A stretch of 12,819 nucleotides of DNA. It comes from Candidatus Nitrosopumilus sp. Lineage in GTDB: Archaea > Thermoproteota > Nitrososphaeria > Nitrososphaerales > Nitrosopumilaceae. The notes under the pieces were generated by a model that made no database searches, was not told the DNA's origin, and was given only the letters and a program-made list of their open reading frames with translations. The stretch's first letter is position 1. The number at the start of each line of letters is the position of its first letter. This document shows, one piece after another, positions 1 to 6,566 of this stretch. Both the position numbers and the translations under genes were made by a program. The stretch lies in contig JABHXI010000029.1 in the NCBI GenBank assembly GCA_018657375.1, forward strand, positions 1-12,819. The letters run 5' to 3'.

Positions 1-723
1 CTCTCTAGAAGTTATCCCTACAGCTTCAGGATTACCAACACCAGGAGCATATGCAGGATCCAGCACATCAAGATCAAAACTAGAGTAGATGGTATCAAAA
101 GTGGAAACATAGTCTTTGAGTAATTGAGGTCCCTTGCTATCCCTAATTTCCCTATCAGAAATTGTTTTAATTTTATTTTCTGTAAGAAACTCTAATTCTT
201 CTTTAACAAATGCGCGTGCACCGACATGTAAAATATTTTCTGCGCCGCGCTCTTCAACAATTCTTCTCAAGTAAGATGCATGGCTTAGTTTAATGTCTGC
301 AAATTCGTCGCGTAAATCATAGTGTGCATCAAAAACAACATACCCAGTTTCTTTTGGAAAACTGGTGTACGTTCCATATGTAATTGAATGCTCACCGCCT
401 AAAATGAAAAGTTGGCGTTGTTTAGCAACGAGTTCAGGGGTAATTTTTTTCAACATGTCAATCATTTCGGACGCAACAACGGTATGACGAGTGTTTCCTA
501 AATCTTCAATGCTTACAGATTCTAAATCAATTCCAAGTTCGGGATGAAAAATTTCAATGTTGTTAAAGGAGTCTCTAATTGCGTCAGCGCCAAATCTGCA
601 ACCAGGTTTGTATGAATGAGTGGAATCAAAAGGTACGCCAAAAATAGTGGCTGCAGGCTCACCGTCTTCATCAGATCCGGTAATTAGCGGATTGTTGTTC
701 ATGTATAAATCAAGAAAACTCAT
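1..723 (-). CDS. speB: agmatinase-family ureohydrolase (3' end cut by window edge)
   Basis: Hydrolyses a guanidino group to urea, classically agmatine to putrescine. The 241 residues visible begin MSFLDLYMNN and contain all six Mn ligands of the arginase/agmatinase fold: His112 in GGEHS, Asp132/His134/Asp136 in DAHYD, and Asp217/Asp219 in SFDLD, followed by DP at 222-223. SHASYLRRI (147-155) matches the substrate-side segment of agmatinases. The ATG at 723 lies 7 nt after the thrS stop, so the two genes are probably cotranscribed. Roughly the last 45-50 residues of a normal family member lie beyond the left edge. Specificity cannot be read from the motifs. In archaea, relatives are proposed to act on agmatine or on an agmatine-modified aIF5A intermediate, which makes the nearby DHS-family gene relevant. 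Arginase or guanidinobutyrase activity is less likely. Family assignment is firm; the exact substrate is inferred. Confidence 0.9.
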   Translation of the reverse strand, partial: MSFLDLYMNNNPLITGSDEDGEPAATIFGVPFDSTHSYKPGCRFGADAIRDSFNNIEIFHPELGIDLESVSIEDLGNTRHTVVASEMIDMLKKITPELVAKQRQLFILGGEHSITYGTYTSFPKETGYVVFDAHYDLRDEFADIKLSHASYLRRIVEERGAENILHVGARAFVKEELEFLTENKIKTISDREIRDSKGPQLLKDYVSTFDTIYSSFDLDVLDPAYAPGVGNPEAVGITSRE

Positions 724-730
724 AATAGAA

Positions 731-2599
731 TTACACCATTAGATTTGGACGTTTTGAGATGTACTTTGGAAAATTCAAACCAGTGAACGGTTTATCTTTT
801 GTCTGTTCTTGGATTTCATTTAGAAAATCATCAAAAGATAACTCTCTAACATCGCCGGTTTTTCTGTCTCGAATACTGAGATTTTCAGAATTTGCCTCTT
901 TTTCACCAATTACAAGTATGTATCGAATCCATTCTTTTTCTGCTTCACGAATTCTTTTCCCAATACTTTCATTTCGATCATCAATGTCTACACGAACTGA
1001 ATTAGCAGAAATTCTATCAGTTAATTTTTCACAAAAATTATTGAATTCTTCTTTTAATGGAATAATTCTAACTTGTGTTGGGGATAACCACAGTGGGAAT
1101 TGAGGTTTACGTCCTTCGTGTGAATCAGTTGAAGCTTTTTCTAACAAGGCGTAGATAATTCGTTCAATTGCACCGCTAGGAGAATTGTGTAAAATTATCG
1201 GATGTTTCTTTTCGTTATTTTCGTCTACAAATTCAATTCCATATCTATCTCCATTTTCAACATCGATCTGATCAGTTGAAAGTGCAGATGCCTTTCCAAG
1301 GTTATCAATGAAATTAAATTCCCACTTTAAGACAAAATAAAAGAATTTTTCGGTCCACATTTCAACCAAGACAGGTTTTCCATTCTTTTTCACCAATTCT
1401 TCAATGGAAGATTTATGATCATTATAGAAATCCTCAGTAAACCTAATTGCCATGTCATAGTCAGATTTATCAATTCCAAGATTACTCAGAACGCTTTGAG
1501 ACAAATCAAACCTAACTTTAATCTCATCAATTGCCTGATTCATGTTAGCACAAAACGCATGACAGTCAGGCATAGTGAATGCTCTAAGTCTTCTCAACCC
1601 AACAAGTTCGCCAGATTGTTCACGTCTAAAGCTGTATCTAGTAAGTTCATAGAGCTTGTAAGGTAGATTCTTGAAAGACATTTGAAAGTGATTCGCCATT
1701 AGGAATTGTCCAAAACATGCAGCAAATCTTAAAAATAATTTTTTTCCGTCAGAGTCAATATTGTACTGTCTGGCAGGGAAACGATTGAAATAGCTAACCA
1801 TGCTGGGATGTTCAGAATCATACATGATTGGAGTTTCAACTTCATAGCCGCCATATTCTTTGACTCTGTCAGTGACGTATCTCTCAATTAGGGATTTGAT
1901 CAAACGACCGTTTGGGAAAAATCTCATGTTGCCAGAATCAGAGGCTGGTTCATAATCAGCAATTCCCATTTTTTTCATTAGTGCGACATGTGGCGGAGGT
2001 TGATCAACCTGACGCTGTTTTGCCACTTCATACTTTGCTAAAATTTCTAATTTTGGATATTTTGCAAAATTAAAATCGGCAATGTTAGAAAGCGTTCCAT
2101 CAGGAGACATGATTTTCCAAATTGAACGGATTTTAGACTCTCCTTCTAGTGCATCAGATGTTAATTCTGAGTCAGCTGTAGTTTTTTTGGTATCTTTTGT
2201 TACAACTTTTGAACTTTCAGCTAACGGGTGACCTTTAACTTGTAATTTGTAAGATTTTGTCCAGCCAAATGGCGAATGTGAAACTTCCAATTCAGACGAG
2301 CTGGATTCCATTTCTTTCAACAGTGCAATTGCGACAGAAGGTTTTGCCAGATTGGAACTAAGATGAGCATAAGGATATAGTAATAATTTTTTGCAACCAA
2401 TTTTTTCCATGGAATTTTTTATTTGAGATATTGCGTCCTGAGCTACACTGGAATCATCGCCGTCCTCAATAGCTACAAAAACGACAACTAATTCTTCTAA
2501 TTTTTGAGTTTGAGGATTGTCAATATCTTCTGCACTTCTAATCTCCTTTTTTGTAGGGGTGTATTCTATACTATCACAGTGCAGTTGTAGAATTCTCAT
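731..2599 (-). CDS. thrS: threonyl-tRNA synthetase, archaeal type
   Basis: Charges tRNA-Thr with threonine in the cytosol. At 622 aa it has the full archaeal architecture. Residues 1 to about 140 form the archaeal N-terminal editing domain related to D-aminoacyl-tRNA deacylase (MRILQLHCDS start, FVAIEDGDD at 41-49), not the bacterial TGS/N2 domain. The class II catalytic core spans about 200-500, with motif 2 around YSFRREQSG (322-330) and motif 3 HNSPSGAIER (471-480). The probable zinc ligands are Cys295 (RFAACFGQF), His347 (DCHAF) and His471. The anticodon-binding domain follows from about 503 (LWLSPTQVRIIP). The ATG at 2599 is supported by a TATA-like box centred 26.5 nt upstream, implying a leaderless mRNA. 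It is the first gene of a probable operon with the downstream agmatinase-family gene. No key residue appears missing. Confidence 0.97.
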   Translation of the reverse strand: MRILQLHCDSIEYTPTKKEIRSAEDIDNPQTQKLEELVVVFVAIEDGDDSSVAQDAISQIKNSMEKIGCKKLLLYPYAHLSSNLAKPSVAIALLKEMESSSSELEVSHSPFGWTKSYKLQVKGHPLAESSKVVTKDTKKTTADSELTSDALEGESKIRSIWKIMSPDGTLSNIADFNFAKYPKLEILAKYEVAKQRQVDQPPPHVALMKKMGIADYEPASDSGNMRFFPNGRLIKSLIERYVTDRVKEYGGYEVETPIMYDSEHPSMVSYFNRFPARQYNIDSDGKKLFLRFAACFGQFLMANHFQMSFKNLPYKLYELTRYSFRREQSGELVGLRRLRAFTMPDCHAFCANMNQAIDEIKVRFDLSQSVLSNLGIDKSDYDMAIRFTEDFYNDHKSSIEELVKKNGKPVLVEMWTEKFFYFVLKWEFNFIDNLGKASALSTDQIDVENGDRYGIEFVDENNEKKHPIILHNSPSGAIERIIYALLEKASTDSHEGRKPQFPLWLSPTQVRIIPLKEEFNNFCEKLTDRISANSVRVDIDDRNESIGKRIREAEKEWIRYILVIGEKEANSENLSIRDRKTGDVRELSFDDFLNEIQEQTKDKPFTGLNFPKYISKRPNLMV

Positions 2600-2621
2600 G
2601 ACTGAGATCCAACAGTGTTAG

Positions 2622-2629
2622 TTTAAAAT
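2622..2629 (-). promoter_or_regulatory. TATA box of thrS
   Basis: Minus-strand ATTTTAAA has its centre 26.5 nt upstream of the thrS ATG, the spacing expected between an archaeal TATA box and the transcription start. The transcript would then begin at or next to the start codon. The inference rests on position and composition only, and AT-rich background makes chance matches possible. Confidence 0.6.
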
Positions 2630-2670
2630 CCTTAGTATTGACTCAAAATTTAACATCACGTATGACTAAA

Positions 2671-3273
2671 TCAAACAAATTGAAAATTCTTCACCCCTCG
2701 CCAAATATACCAAGTCCCAATTGTCCTGTAAGGAATCCAATTATTTGTGATTGTGAGTAATTCATCAGTAGAGGGGTTTTCTAAATTATATAATTTTTTG
2801 ATGCCGTTAATCAGTCCCAAATCGCCTAAAGGGAATACGTCCATCCTGCCCAATGCAAATATCAAATACATTTCTGCAGTCCACCTCCCTATTCCGCGAA
2901 CTTTTGTTAACTCAGAGATGATATTTTCGTTAGACATTTTTTTAAAAATTTGTAAATCCAATTTTTTGTCTACAATCATCTGAGATAGATCAAAAATGTA
3001 TTCTGCTTTCATTCTGGACAGTCCGATAGATTTTATTTCATGTTTAGACAATTTAATAACGTCAGAAGGGGCCGGGTATTTTTTTCCAAATAAATTTTTA
3101 AATTTTAGGGATACGGACTTTCCAGCAGCGTCAGATATTTGTTGAGTGATAATTGCTTCAACTAGGGCTTCAAAAGGATTAGAAATAATTTTAATATCAC
3201 ATTCGCCGACAGACGAAATAATTTTTTTTAATTTTTTGTCTTTATTTAATACAAATAATGCCGCGTTATGCAC
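2671..3273 (-). CDS. alkA: AlkA-type DNA-3-methyladenine glycosylase (HhH-GPD)
   Basis: Base-excision repair enzyme that removes alkylated purines. The 200-aa protein has the helix-hairpin-helix/GPD signature: EAIITQQIS (39-47), the hairpin VRGIGRWTAEMYL (125-137), and Asp151 in VFPLGDLGL as the catalytic aspartate. Trp131 sits where bifunctional OGG/EndoIII-type enzymes carry the Schiff-base lysine, so this should be a monofunctional glycosylase. No Fe-S cysteine cluster is present at the C-terminus. It is shorter than E. coli AlkA because it lacks that enzyme's N-terminal domain, as archaeal forms often do. The start is GTG at 3273: an in-frame TAA lies two codons upstream (GTG preceded by TTT, then TAA), so the frame cannot extend further. 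No convincing TATA box was found at the usual spacing. The 71 nt between this gene's stop and the thrS start suggest separate transcription. Confidence 0.88.
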   Translation of the reverse strand: MHNAALFVLNKDKKLKKIISSVGECDIKIISNPFEALVEAIITQQISDAAGKSVSLKFKNLFGKKYPAPSDVIKLSKHEIKSIGLSRMKAEYIFDLSQMIVDKKLDLQIFKKMSNENIISELTKVRGIGRWTAEMYLIFALGRMDVFPLGDLGLINGIKKLYNLENPSTDELLTITNNWIPYRTIGTWYIWRGVKNFQFV

Positions 3274-3319
3274 AAATTAATTAAGCACTGATCATATTTG
3301 AGGCATTATCAAAACCAAA

Positions 3320-3658
3320 TTAATTACAAATTTTCTCACGAAGGCAAATAACAGATCTGAGAATTAATGCAGATATGCCCAAATTACCAATCAGAAATGA
3401 CGATGCTCTTGAAAGAGAATCAGCGCCACGAAAGCCTTCATCGTAAATCATTTCAACTGAACCTTTGTCGGTTTCAACAAAGGATGTGATCAAGGAGTAG
3501 ACACCGAGTTTTTCATCGGCTTGCTCGTTGTACAGACGTAACTCTACTTTAGATATCTTGAATTCGTCTTGAATAAAGCCACCAGCAGATAATAAAATAT
3601 TTACAGAGTCAGGGCGTTTCTTGATTCTGTCAGGGTTGTGCATGTCAACAATATCCAT
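3320..3658 (-). CDS. hypothetical protein, 112 aa
   Basis: I do not recognise a family. The predicted product (MDIVDMHNPD start) is soluble. It has an alternating polar/hydrophobic central part (about 18-75: VNILLSAGGF, KVELRLYNEQ, SVEMIYDEGF) that suggests beta strands, and a C-terminal hydrophobic stretch (85-104: ASSFLIGNLGISALILRSVI). That stretch may be a buried helix or a weak membrane segment. There are two cysteines near the end, C104 and C111. The gene reads away from the DHS-family gene with 111 nt between starts, and its stop is 46 nt from the AlkA start in the same direction. Codon use and composition match the neighbours, so it is probably a real gene. No function is proposed. 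Confidence 0.7.
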   Translation of the reverse strand: MDIVDMHNPDRIKKRPDSVNILLSAGGFIQDEFKISKVELRLYNEQADEKLGVYSLITSFVETDKGSVEMIYDEGFRGADSLSRASSFLIGNLGISALILRSVICLREKICN

Positions 3659-3739
3659 ATTATGACACAGATTTTTTCCTAGATAAGTAATATTTGATTA
3701 AAACTAATTGAATGCGTCAAAAATAATAATTACACAAGT

Positions 3740-3747
3740 ATTATTTA
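3740..3747 (+). promoter_or_regulatory. TATA-like box of the DHS-family gene
   Basis: ATTATTTA has its centre 26.5 nt upstream of the ATG at 3770, so the transcript would start at the ATG. The surrounding sequence is AT-rich, so this is a positional inference. Confidence 0.45.
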
Positions 3748-3769
3748 CAGTAAAAAAAACAAAGTAAAA

Positions 3770-4843
3770 ATGGATCCGCATCAATTTCATGGCAAGGACA
3801 TACCGCACATAAAATTAGATCCAAAAATGACCATAGAGGATTTGGTGGAGGTGTTTGCAAGTACAGGGTTTAATGGAAGGCAACTTGGGGAAGCTGCAAA
3901 ATTATATGCTAAAATGATTGAAGAGGATGCAACAATTTGTCTTACCGTGTCAGGTGCCATGACACCAGTTGGATTTGGAGGAATTATCAAAACGTTGATT
4001 GAAAGAGGATTTGTGGATTGGATTGTAACAACAGGGGCAAATGTGTATCACGAAGATCATTTTGCATCAGGGTTACCAGTAAAGCAAGGCAGTTTTGATG
4101 TAGATGACATGAAATTATTTGAAAAGGAAATTGTAAGAATCAGAGACGTCTACATAAAATTTGAAGAAACGCTAGAAGCAGAGGATCAAATAATTCAAAA
4201 AATGTTTGCAAATGATTTTCAAGACAAATCATTCACGACCGCAGAATTTTGTAATTTGCTAGGTAAAAGAAGTAAAGCGACTTCCAAACATCCAGAAAAA
4301 AGTTTTGTAGTGTCAGCATATGAGTACGATGTTCCAATATACATCTCCACAATAAAAGATTCATCGTTAGCGTTAAACCTAGCAGTTCACAGATTAGAAA
4401 ATAAAAAATATGATTTAGATTTTGTTAGAGAAATAATAGAGCAAGCAGCAATAGTATATGATTCAAAAAAGTCAGCAATTTTAGAACTAGGCGGAGGCGT
4501 TCCAAAAAATACAGCTCAGCAAACAGGCCCATTGTTGGATCAAATTTTAAGAAGAAATGACGGAGGTCAAAATTACATCGTACAGATTACAGACGCACGT
4601 CCAGATACAGGAGGGTTGTCAGGTGCAACATTACAAGAGGGAAAAAGTTGGGGTAAAATTCAAGATTCACATGAAGGAATAGTTACAGTTTATGCAGATG
4701 CAACAATTGCATTTCCAATTTTAGCACTCTATGTTCTAAGTAATCAAAAATCAAGAAAACCAAAAAGACTTTACAAAAGAATAGATGAAATGTATGGTAA
4801 ATTAAGTGACGATTATTTTAAAAACCCGTCTACAGTCAAATAA
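3770..4843 (+). CDS. dys: deoxyhypusine synthase family protein (variant active site)
   Basis: DHS is an NAD-dependent enzyme that transfers an aminobutyl group from a polyamine to a lysine of IF5A; homologues also make homospermidine or spermidine-type polyamines. The 357-aa protein is of family length. Its C-terminal half carries the NAD/active-site motifs GGGVPKN (241-247), ITDARPDTGG (273-282) and SWGKI, where Lys296 aligns with the intermediate-forming Lys329 of human DHS; VYADATIAFP follows. Two features differ from the canonical enzyme. The loop TTGANVYHEDHF (87-98) replaces the usual TTAGGVEED. Asn247 occupies the place of human His288 (GGGVVKHH). These are traits of the DHS-like subfamily, so polyamine synthesis is an alternative to aIF5A modification. 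The ATG at 3770 has a TATA-like box at 26.5 nt. An agmatinase-family gene lies 3 kb away. The stop is 3 nt from the convergent neighbour's stop. Confidence 0.85.
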   Translation: MDPHQFHGKDIPHIKLDPKMTIEDLVEVFASTGFNGRQLGEAAKLYAKMIEEDATICLTVSGAMTPVGFGGIIKTLIERGFVDWIVTTGANVYHEDHFASGLPVKQGSFDVDDMKLFEKEIVRIRDVYIKFEETLEAEDQIIQKMFANDFQDKSFTTAEFCNLLGKRSKATSKHPEKSFVVSAYEYDVPIYISTIKDSSLALNLAVHRLENKKYDLDFVREIIEQAAIVYDSKKSAILELGGGVPKNTAQQTGPLLDQILRRNDGGQNYIVQITDARPDTGGLSGATLQEGKSWGKIQDSHEGIVTVYADATIAFPILALYVLSNQKSRKPKRLYKRIDEMYGKLSDDYFKNPSTVK

Positions 4844-4846
4844 TAA

Positions 4847-5059
4847 TTAAAACTTGGAAAATCTAGCACGCTCGAGATCTCGATCATCCTTAGATTCTTT
4901 TTTCCACTCTTTGTAGTGCTCTTTACAAAGAATTGTTTTCTTGCCTTTAGAATTAACTCGTAAACCTGCATTTTCTACCTTAGTTGTGTTAAGTGAACGT
5001 GCACCATCCTGATCACAGCCATCGACATTACATTGTGCACCCTTTGAAACAATACCCAT
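4847..5059 (-). CDS. small Cys/His protein, probable zinc-binding, 70 aa
   Basis: Small basic protein of unknown function. From the start chosen here it has Cys10 and Cys15 (CNVDGC), then Cys45 and His48 (LCKEH), a spacing that fits one zinc site with a 29-residue insert. A Lys/Glu/Asp-rich C-terminal helix follows (YKEWKKESKDDRDLERARF). Two ATGs are possible, at 5068 and 5059. The one at 5059 (MGIVSKGAQC) is preferred because a good TATA box (TATAAATA, 5081-5088) is centred 25.5 nt upstream of it, whereas the upstream ATG would sit only 16.5 nt from the box. The gene ends 3 nt from the stop of the convergent DHS-family gene. It resembles the small zinc-finger-like proteins common in ammonia-oxidising archaea; nucleic-acid binding is a guess. 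Confidence 0.75.
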   Translation of the reverse strand: MGIVSKGAQCNVDGCDQDGARSLNTTKVENAGLRVNSKGKKTILCKEHYKEWKKESKDDRDLERARFSKF

Positions 5060-5080
5060 GTCATACATTGATCAAGATGC

Positions 5081-5088
5081 TATTTATA
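5081..5088 (-). promoter_or_regulatory. TATA box of the 4847-5059 gene
   Basis: Minus-strand TATAAATA, identical to the box in front of the YHS gene at 8493-8500. Its centre is 25.5 nt upstream of the ATG at 5059, and this decides between the two candidate starts. Confidence 0.65.
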
Positions 5089-5222
5089 CTTGAAAGACCG
5101 CAAATCACTTTCACATCATTCTAAAAAAGAATTAAAAAAAGGTAAAAATAATTTGTCGTAAAATCTAGGATTAAAATGGTAAAAAAGATGTCAACAGTAA
5201 CCCAAAGTTAGCAGATTAATCG

Positions 5223-5230
5223 TTTATAAT
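5223..5230 (+). promoter_or_regulatory. TATA box of rps25e
   Basis: TTTATAAT has its centre 26.5 nt upstream of the ATG at 5253. The rest of the 5089-5252 intergenic stretch is A/T-rich with no other gene or clear structure visible; a stray 11-codon frame around 5176 is not credible as a gene. Confidence 0.65.
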
Positions 5231-5252
5231 AGGAATATTTTTTTCTAGTTTT

Positions 5253-5561
5253 ATGGCTGGAGCAAATAAATCTACTAGTACAAATAAACAAAATCCAGCT
5301 AGGGATTCAAAGAAAGGTAAAAAAGATAAAGGTGAAAGTACAGGTGTACGAAAAGCCGAAATTACAGTTACACTTAATGAACAACAAGCAATGAAAGTAA
5401 TTCAAAATTCCAAAGTTGTAACAGTTCAGGATCTTGCAAGACAAACAGGAGTCAAAATATCTGCTGCAAATGCATTCTTAAAACAAGCAACAGTTAAAGG
5501 CACAGTAAAGAAAGTGGGCGGTTATTCAGGACATTATCTGTATCAAGTTATTTCTTCATAA
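5253..5561 (+). CDS. rps25e: 30S ribosomal protein eS25
   Basis: Component of the small ribosomal subunit, present in eukaryotes and in some archaeal lineages (Crenarchaeota, Thaumarchaeota) but not in bacteria. The 102-aa protein has the typical two-part layout. Residues 1-34 are a disordered Lys/Ser/Thr-rich tail that contacts rRNA (KKGKKDKG at 20-27). From about 35 there is a winged-helix domain: ITVTLNEQQAMKVIQ, TVQDLARQTGVKISAANAFL as the helix-turn-helix part, and the wing VKKVGGYSGHYLYQV. The start is well supported by the TATA box at 26.5 nt. Its last 19 nt overlap the 3' end of the convergent cyclophilin-like gene. Monocistronic transcription is likely because both neighbours are on the other strand. 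Confidence 0.95.
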   Translation: MAGANKSTSTNKQNPARDSKKGKKDKGESTGVRKAEITVTLNEQQAMKVIQNSKVVTVQDLARQTGVKISAANAFLKQATVKGTVKKVGGYSGHYLYQVISS

Positions 5562-5923
5562 AGAGACAAAACATCGCCAGATTTAACATTCTTTAGTTCA
5601 GCAACATCTCCGTGAAATTTTCCAATAAGGGCCATAGTTTTTGTAGATTGTACGTTACCAACAAAAAAACAAATGCTTCCAGTAGAGGGTAAAAATGCAA
5701 TGTCACCAGTCTTAAACTCAGATCTTGCTTTTTCAATTCCAGCATCAACGTTAGTTTCAAAATAAACAATGCTTTTTCCCAATAAGTGAGAGTTACCTTC
5801 CAAAGGTAAGGATCTCATAATAACACCGACAGTCCTTGGAGATAAGTGTCGTTTTAGATCACAGTTTAATTTTACTCTTCCACCAACGTCTAAGATTAGT
5901 TGTTTTCGTGAAACTGAATTCAT
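5543..5923 (-). CDS. cyclophilin-like fold protein (TM1367/DUF369 type)
   Basis: Small beta-barrel protein of the family typified by Thermotoga TM1367, which has a cyclophilin fold but no proven isomerase activity. From the ATG at 5923 it is 126 aa. Family hallmarks appear in order: the strand GGRVKLNCDL, helix LSPRTVGVIMRSLPLEG, the G-x-SIVYFET strand, FKTGDIAFLPSTGSICFFVG, and a C-terminal KNVKSGDVLSLYEE strand. The aromatic residues usual in YWPpG and CiFFG are partly kept (AFLPSTG, CFFVG). An in-frame TTG two codons upstream (5929) sits exactly 26.5 nt from the centre of the shared palindromic TATA box at 5952-5959 and may be the true leaderless start, adding Met-Gly. The frame stays open further upstream, but that part runs antisense through rpoK and past the box. 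The 3' end overlaps rps25e by 19 nt. Confidence 0.8.
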   Translation of the reverse strand: MNSVSRKQLILDVGGRVKLNCDLKRHLSPRTVGVIMRSLPLEGNSHLLGKSIVYFETNVDAGIEKARSEFKTGDIAFLPSTGSICFFVGNVQSTKTMALIGKFHGDVAELKNVKSGDVLSLYEEIT

Positions 5924-5951
5924 ACCCAAGTTTAGTTTAAAAATGATTAGA

Positions 5952-5959
5952 TTATATAA
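5952..5959. promoter_or_regulatory. palindromic TATA box shared by two divergent genes
   Basis: TTATATAA is a perfect palindrome. Its centre (5955.5) lies 26.5 nt from an in-frame TTG of rpoK on the plus strand (5982) and 26.5 nt from an in-frame TTG of the cyclophilin-like gene on the minus strand (5929). No other TATA-like element at usable spacing was seen for either gene, so one box may direct transcription both ways. This is inferred from position. Confidence 0.5.
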
Positions 5960-5981
5960 CGTTTTAAGCGAATTTCGGTAC

Positions 5982-6512
5982 TTGTCTAATCCTGAAGAAT
6001 CAAAAATTACACCAGAAGTATCTGCCACGTCAGAAGAACCAGAATTATCCACACCGGTATCTGAAGTAATAGAAACAGATGTAGATCCAAATTTGGGATT
6101 AAACAAAGCATTAGATACCTATCGCAAATTAATTGAAAAAAATGTGGACAATGCATTAGAACCATTGACAGAAAAAGAACAGGCAAAACTTGAAAGTAGA
6201 ATTACAGAAATACAAGAAAGAAAAATTATTGAAAAAATAGAAGAGCATGAAATTGTTGAAATTCCATGTGAAAAAGGCGAAATTACAATTGGTCCACCGA
6301 CATTAACAAGATTTGAAAAAGCAAGAATTATGGGAGCAAGAGCATTACAATTATCACTAGGAGCACCGCCGTTTATTGAGATTCCAAAAAGTGCAAGAAT
6401 TTCTCTAGATATTTCAATGGAAGAATTAGACAAAAGAGTAATCCCAATTACAATTAGAAGGGTATTACCTAACGGAGATTATCAAAACATTCCAATAGAC
6501 TACTTTGAATAA
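5982..6512 (+). CDS. rpoK: DNA-directed RNA polymerase subunit Rpb6/RpoK with long N-terminal extension
   Basis: Subunit of the archaeal RNA polymerase corresponding to eukaryotic Rpb6 and bacterial omega; it clamps the largest subunit and aids assembly. The conserved core is the last ~70 residues: LTRFEKARIMGARALQLSLG, then APPFIEIP, ISMEELDKRVIPITIRR and VLPNGDY. Ahead of it is an extension of about 107 residues that is acidic (PEESKITPEV, SEEPEL) and then charged and helical (EKEQAKLESRITEIQERKII). Typical archaeal RpoK is well under 100 aa, so this 176-aa form is unusual. An ATG at 5943 would give 189 aa, but the only good TATA box (5952-5959) lies inside that longer frame. The TTG at 5982 is exactly 26.5 nt past the box centre and gives MSNPEESKIT. 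I therefore chose TTG. Alba follows 54 nt downstream. Confidence 0.85.
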   Translation: MSNPEESKITPEVSATSEEPELSTPVSEVIETDVDPNLGLNKALDTYRKLIEKNVDNALEPLTEKEQAKLESRITEIQERKIIEKIEEHEIVEIPCEKGEITIGPPTLTRFEKARIMGARALQLSLGAPPFIEIPKSARISLDISMEELDKRVIPITIRRVLPNGDYQNIPIDYFE

Positions 6513-6532
6513 AGAACCAATCGTCGACAAAA

Positions 6533-6540
6533 CTTAAAAG
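6533..6540 (+). promoter_or_regulatory. TATA-like box of alba
   Basis: CTTAAAAG, centred about 30 nt upstream of the ATG at 6567, would place the transcription start about 4 nt before the ATG. Its presence suggests alba has its own promoter despite the short gap after rpoK. The match is weaker than at other genes here. Confidence 0.4.
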
Positions 6541-6566
6541 AACAAAAAATTGTTTAATACTATACA

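Noticed and set aside
759..1666. Open frames on the plus strand across thrS (759-1103, 1415-1666)
   Set aside because: They are antisense to conserved ThrRS catalytic motifs, have no recognisable domain and no promoter at the usual spacing.
5543..6106. Longer 187-codon version of the cyclophilin-like frame
   Set aside because: The extra ~60 N-terminal codons are antisense to rpoK, lie upstream of the shared TATA box and have a low-complexity Ser/Asp/Val pattern unlike the family. The family domain starts near 5923.
6119..6433. 104-codon minus-strand frame inside rpoK
   Set aside because: It is antisense to the conserved RpoK extension and core, with Ser/Ile-rich composition typical of a shadow frame.
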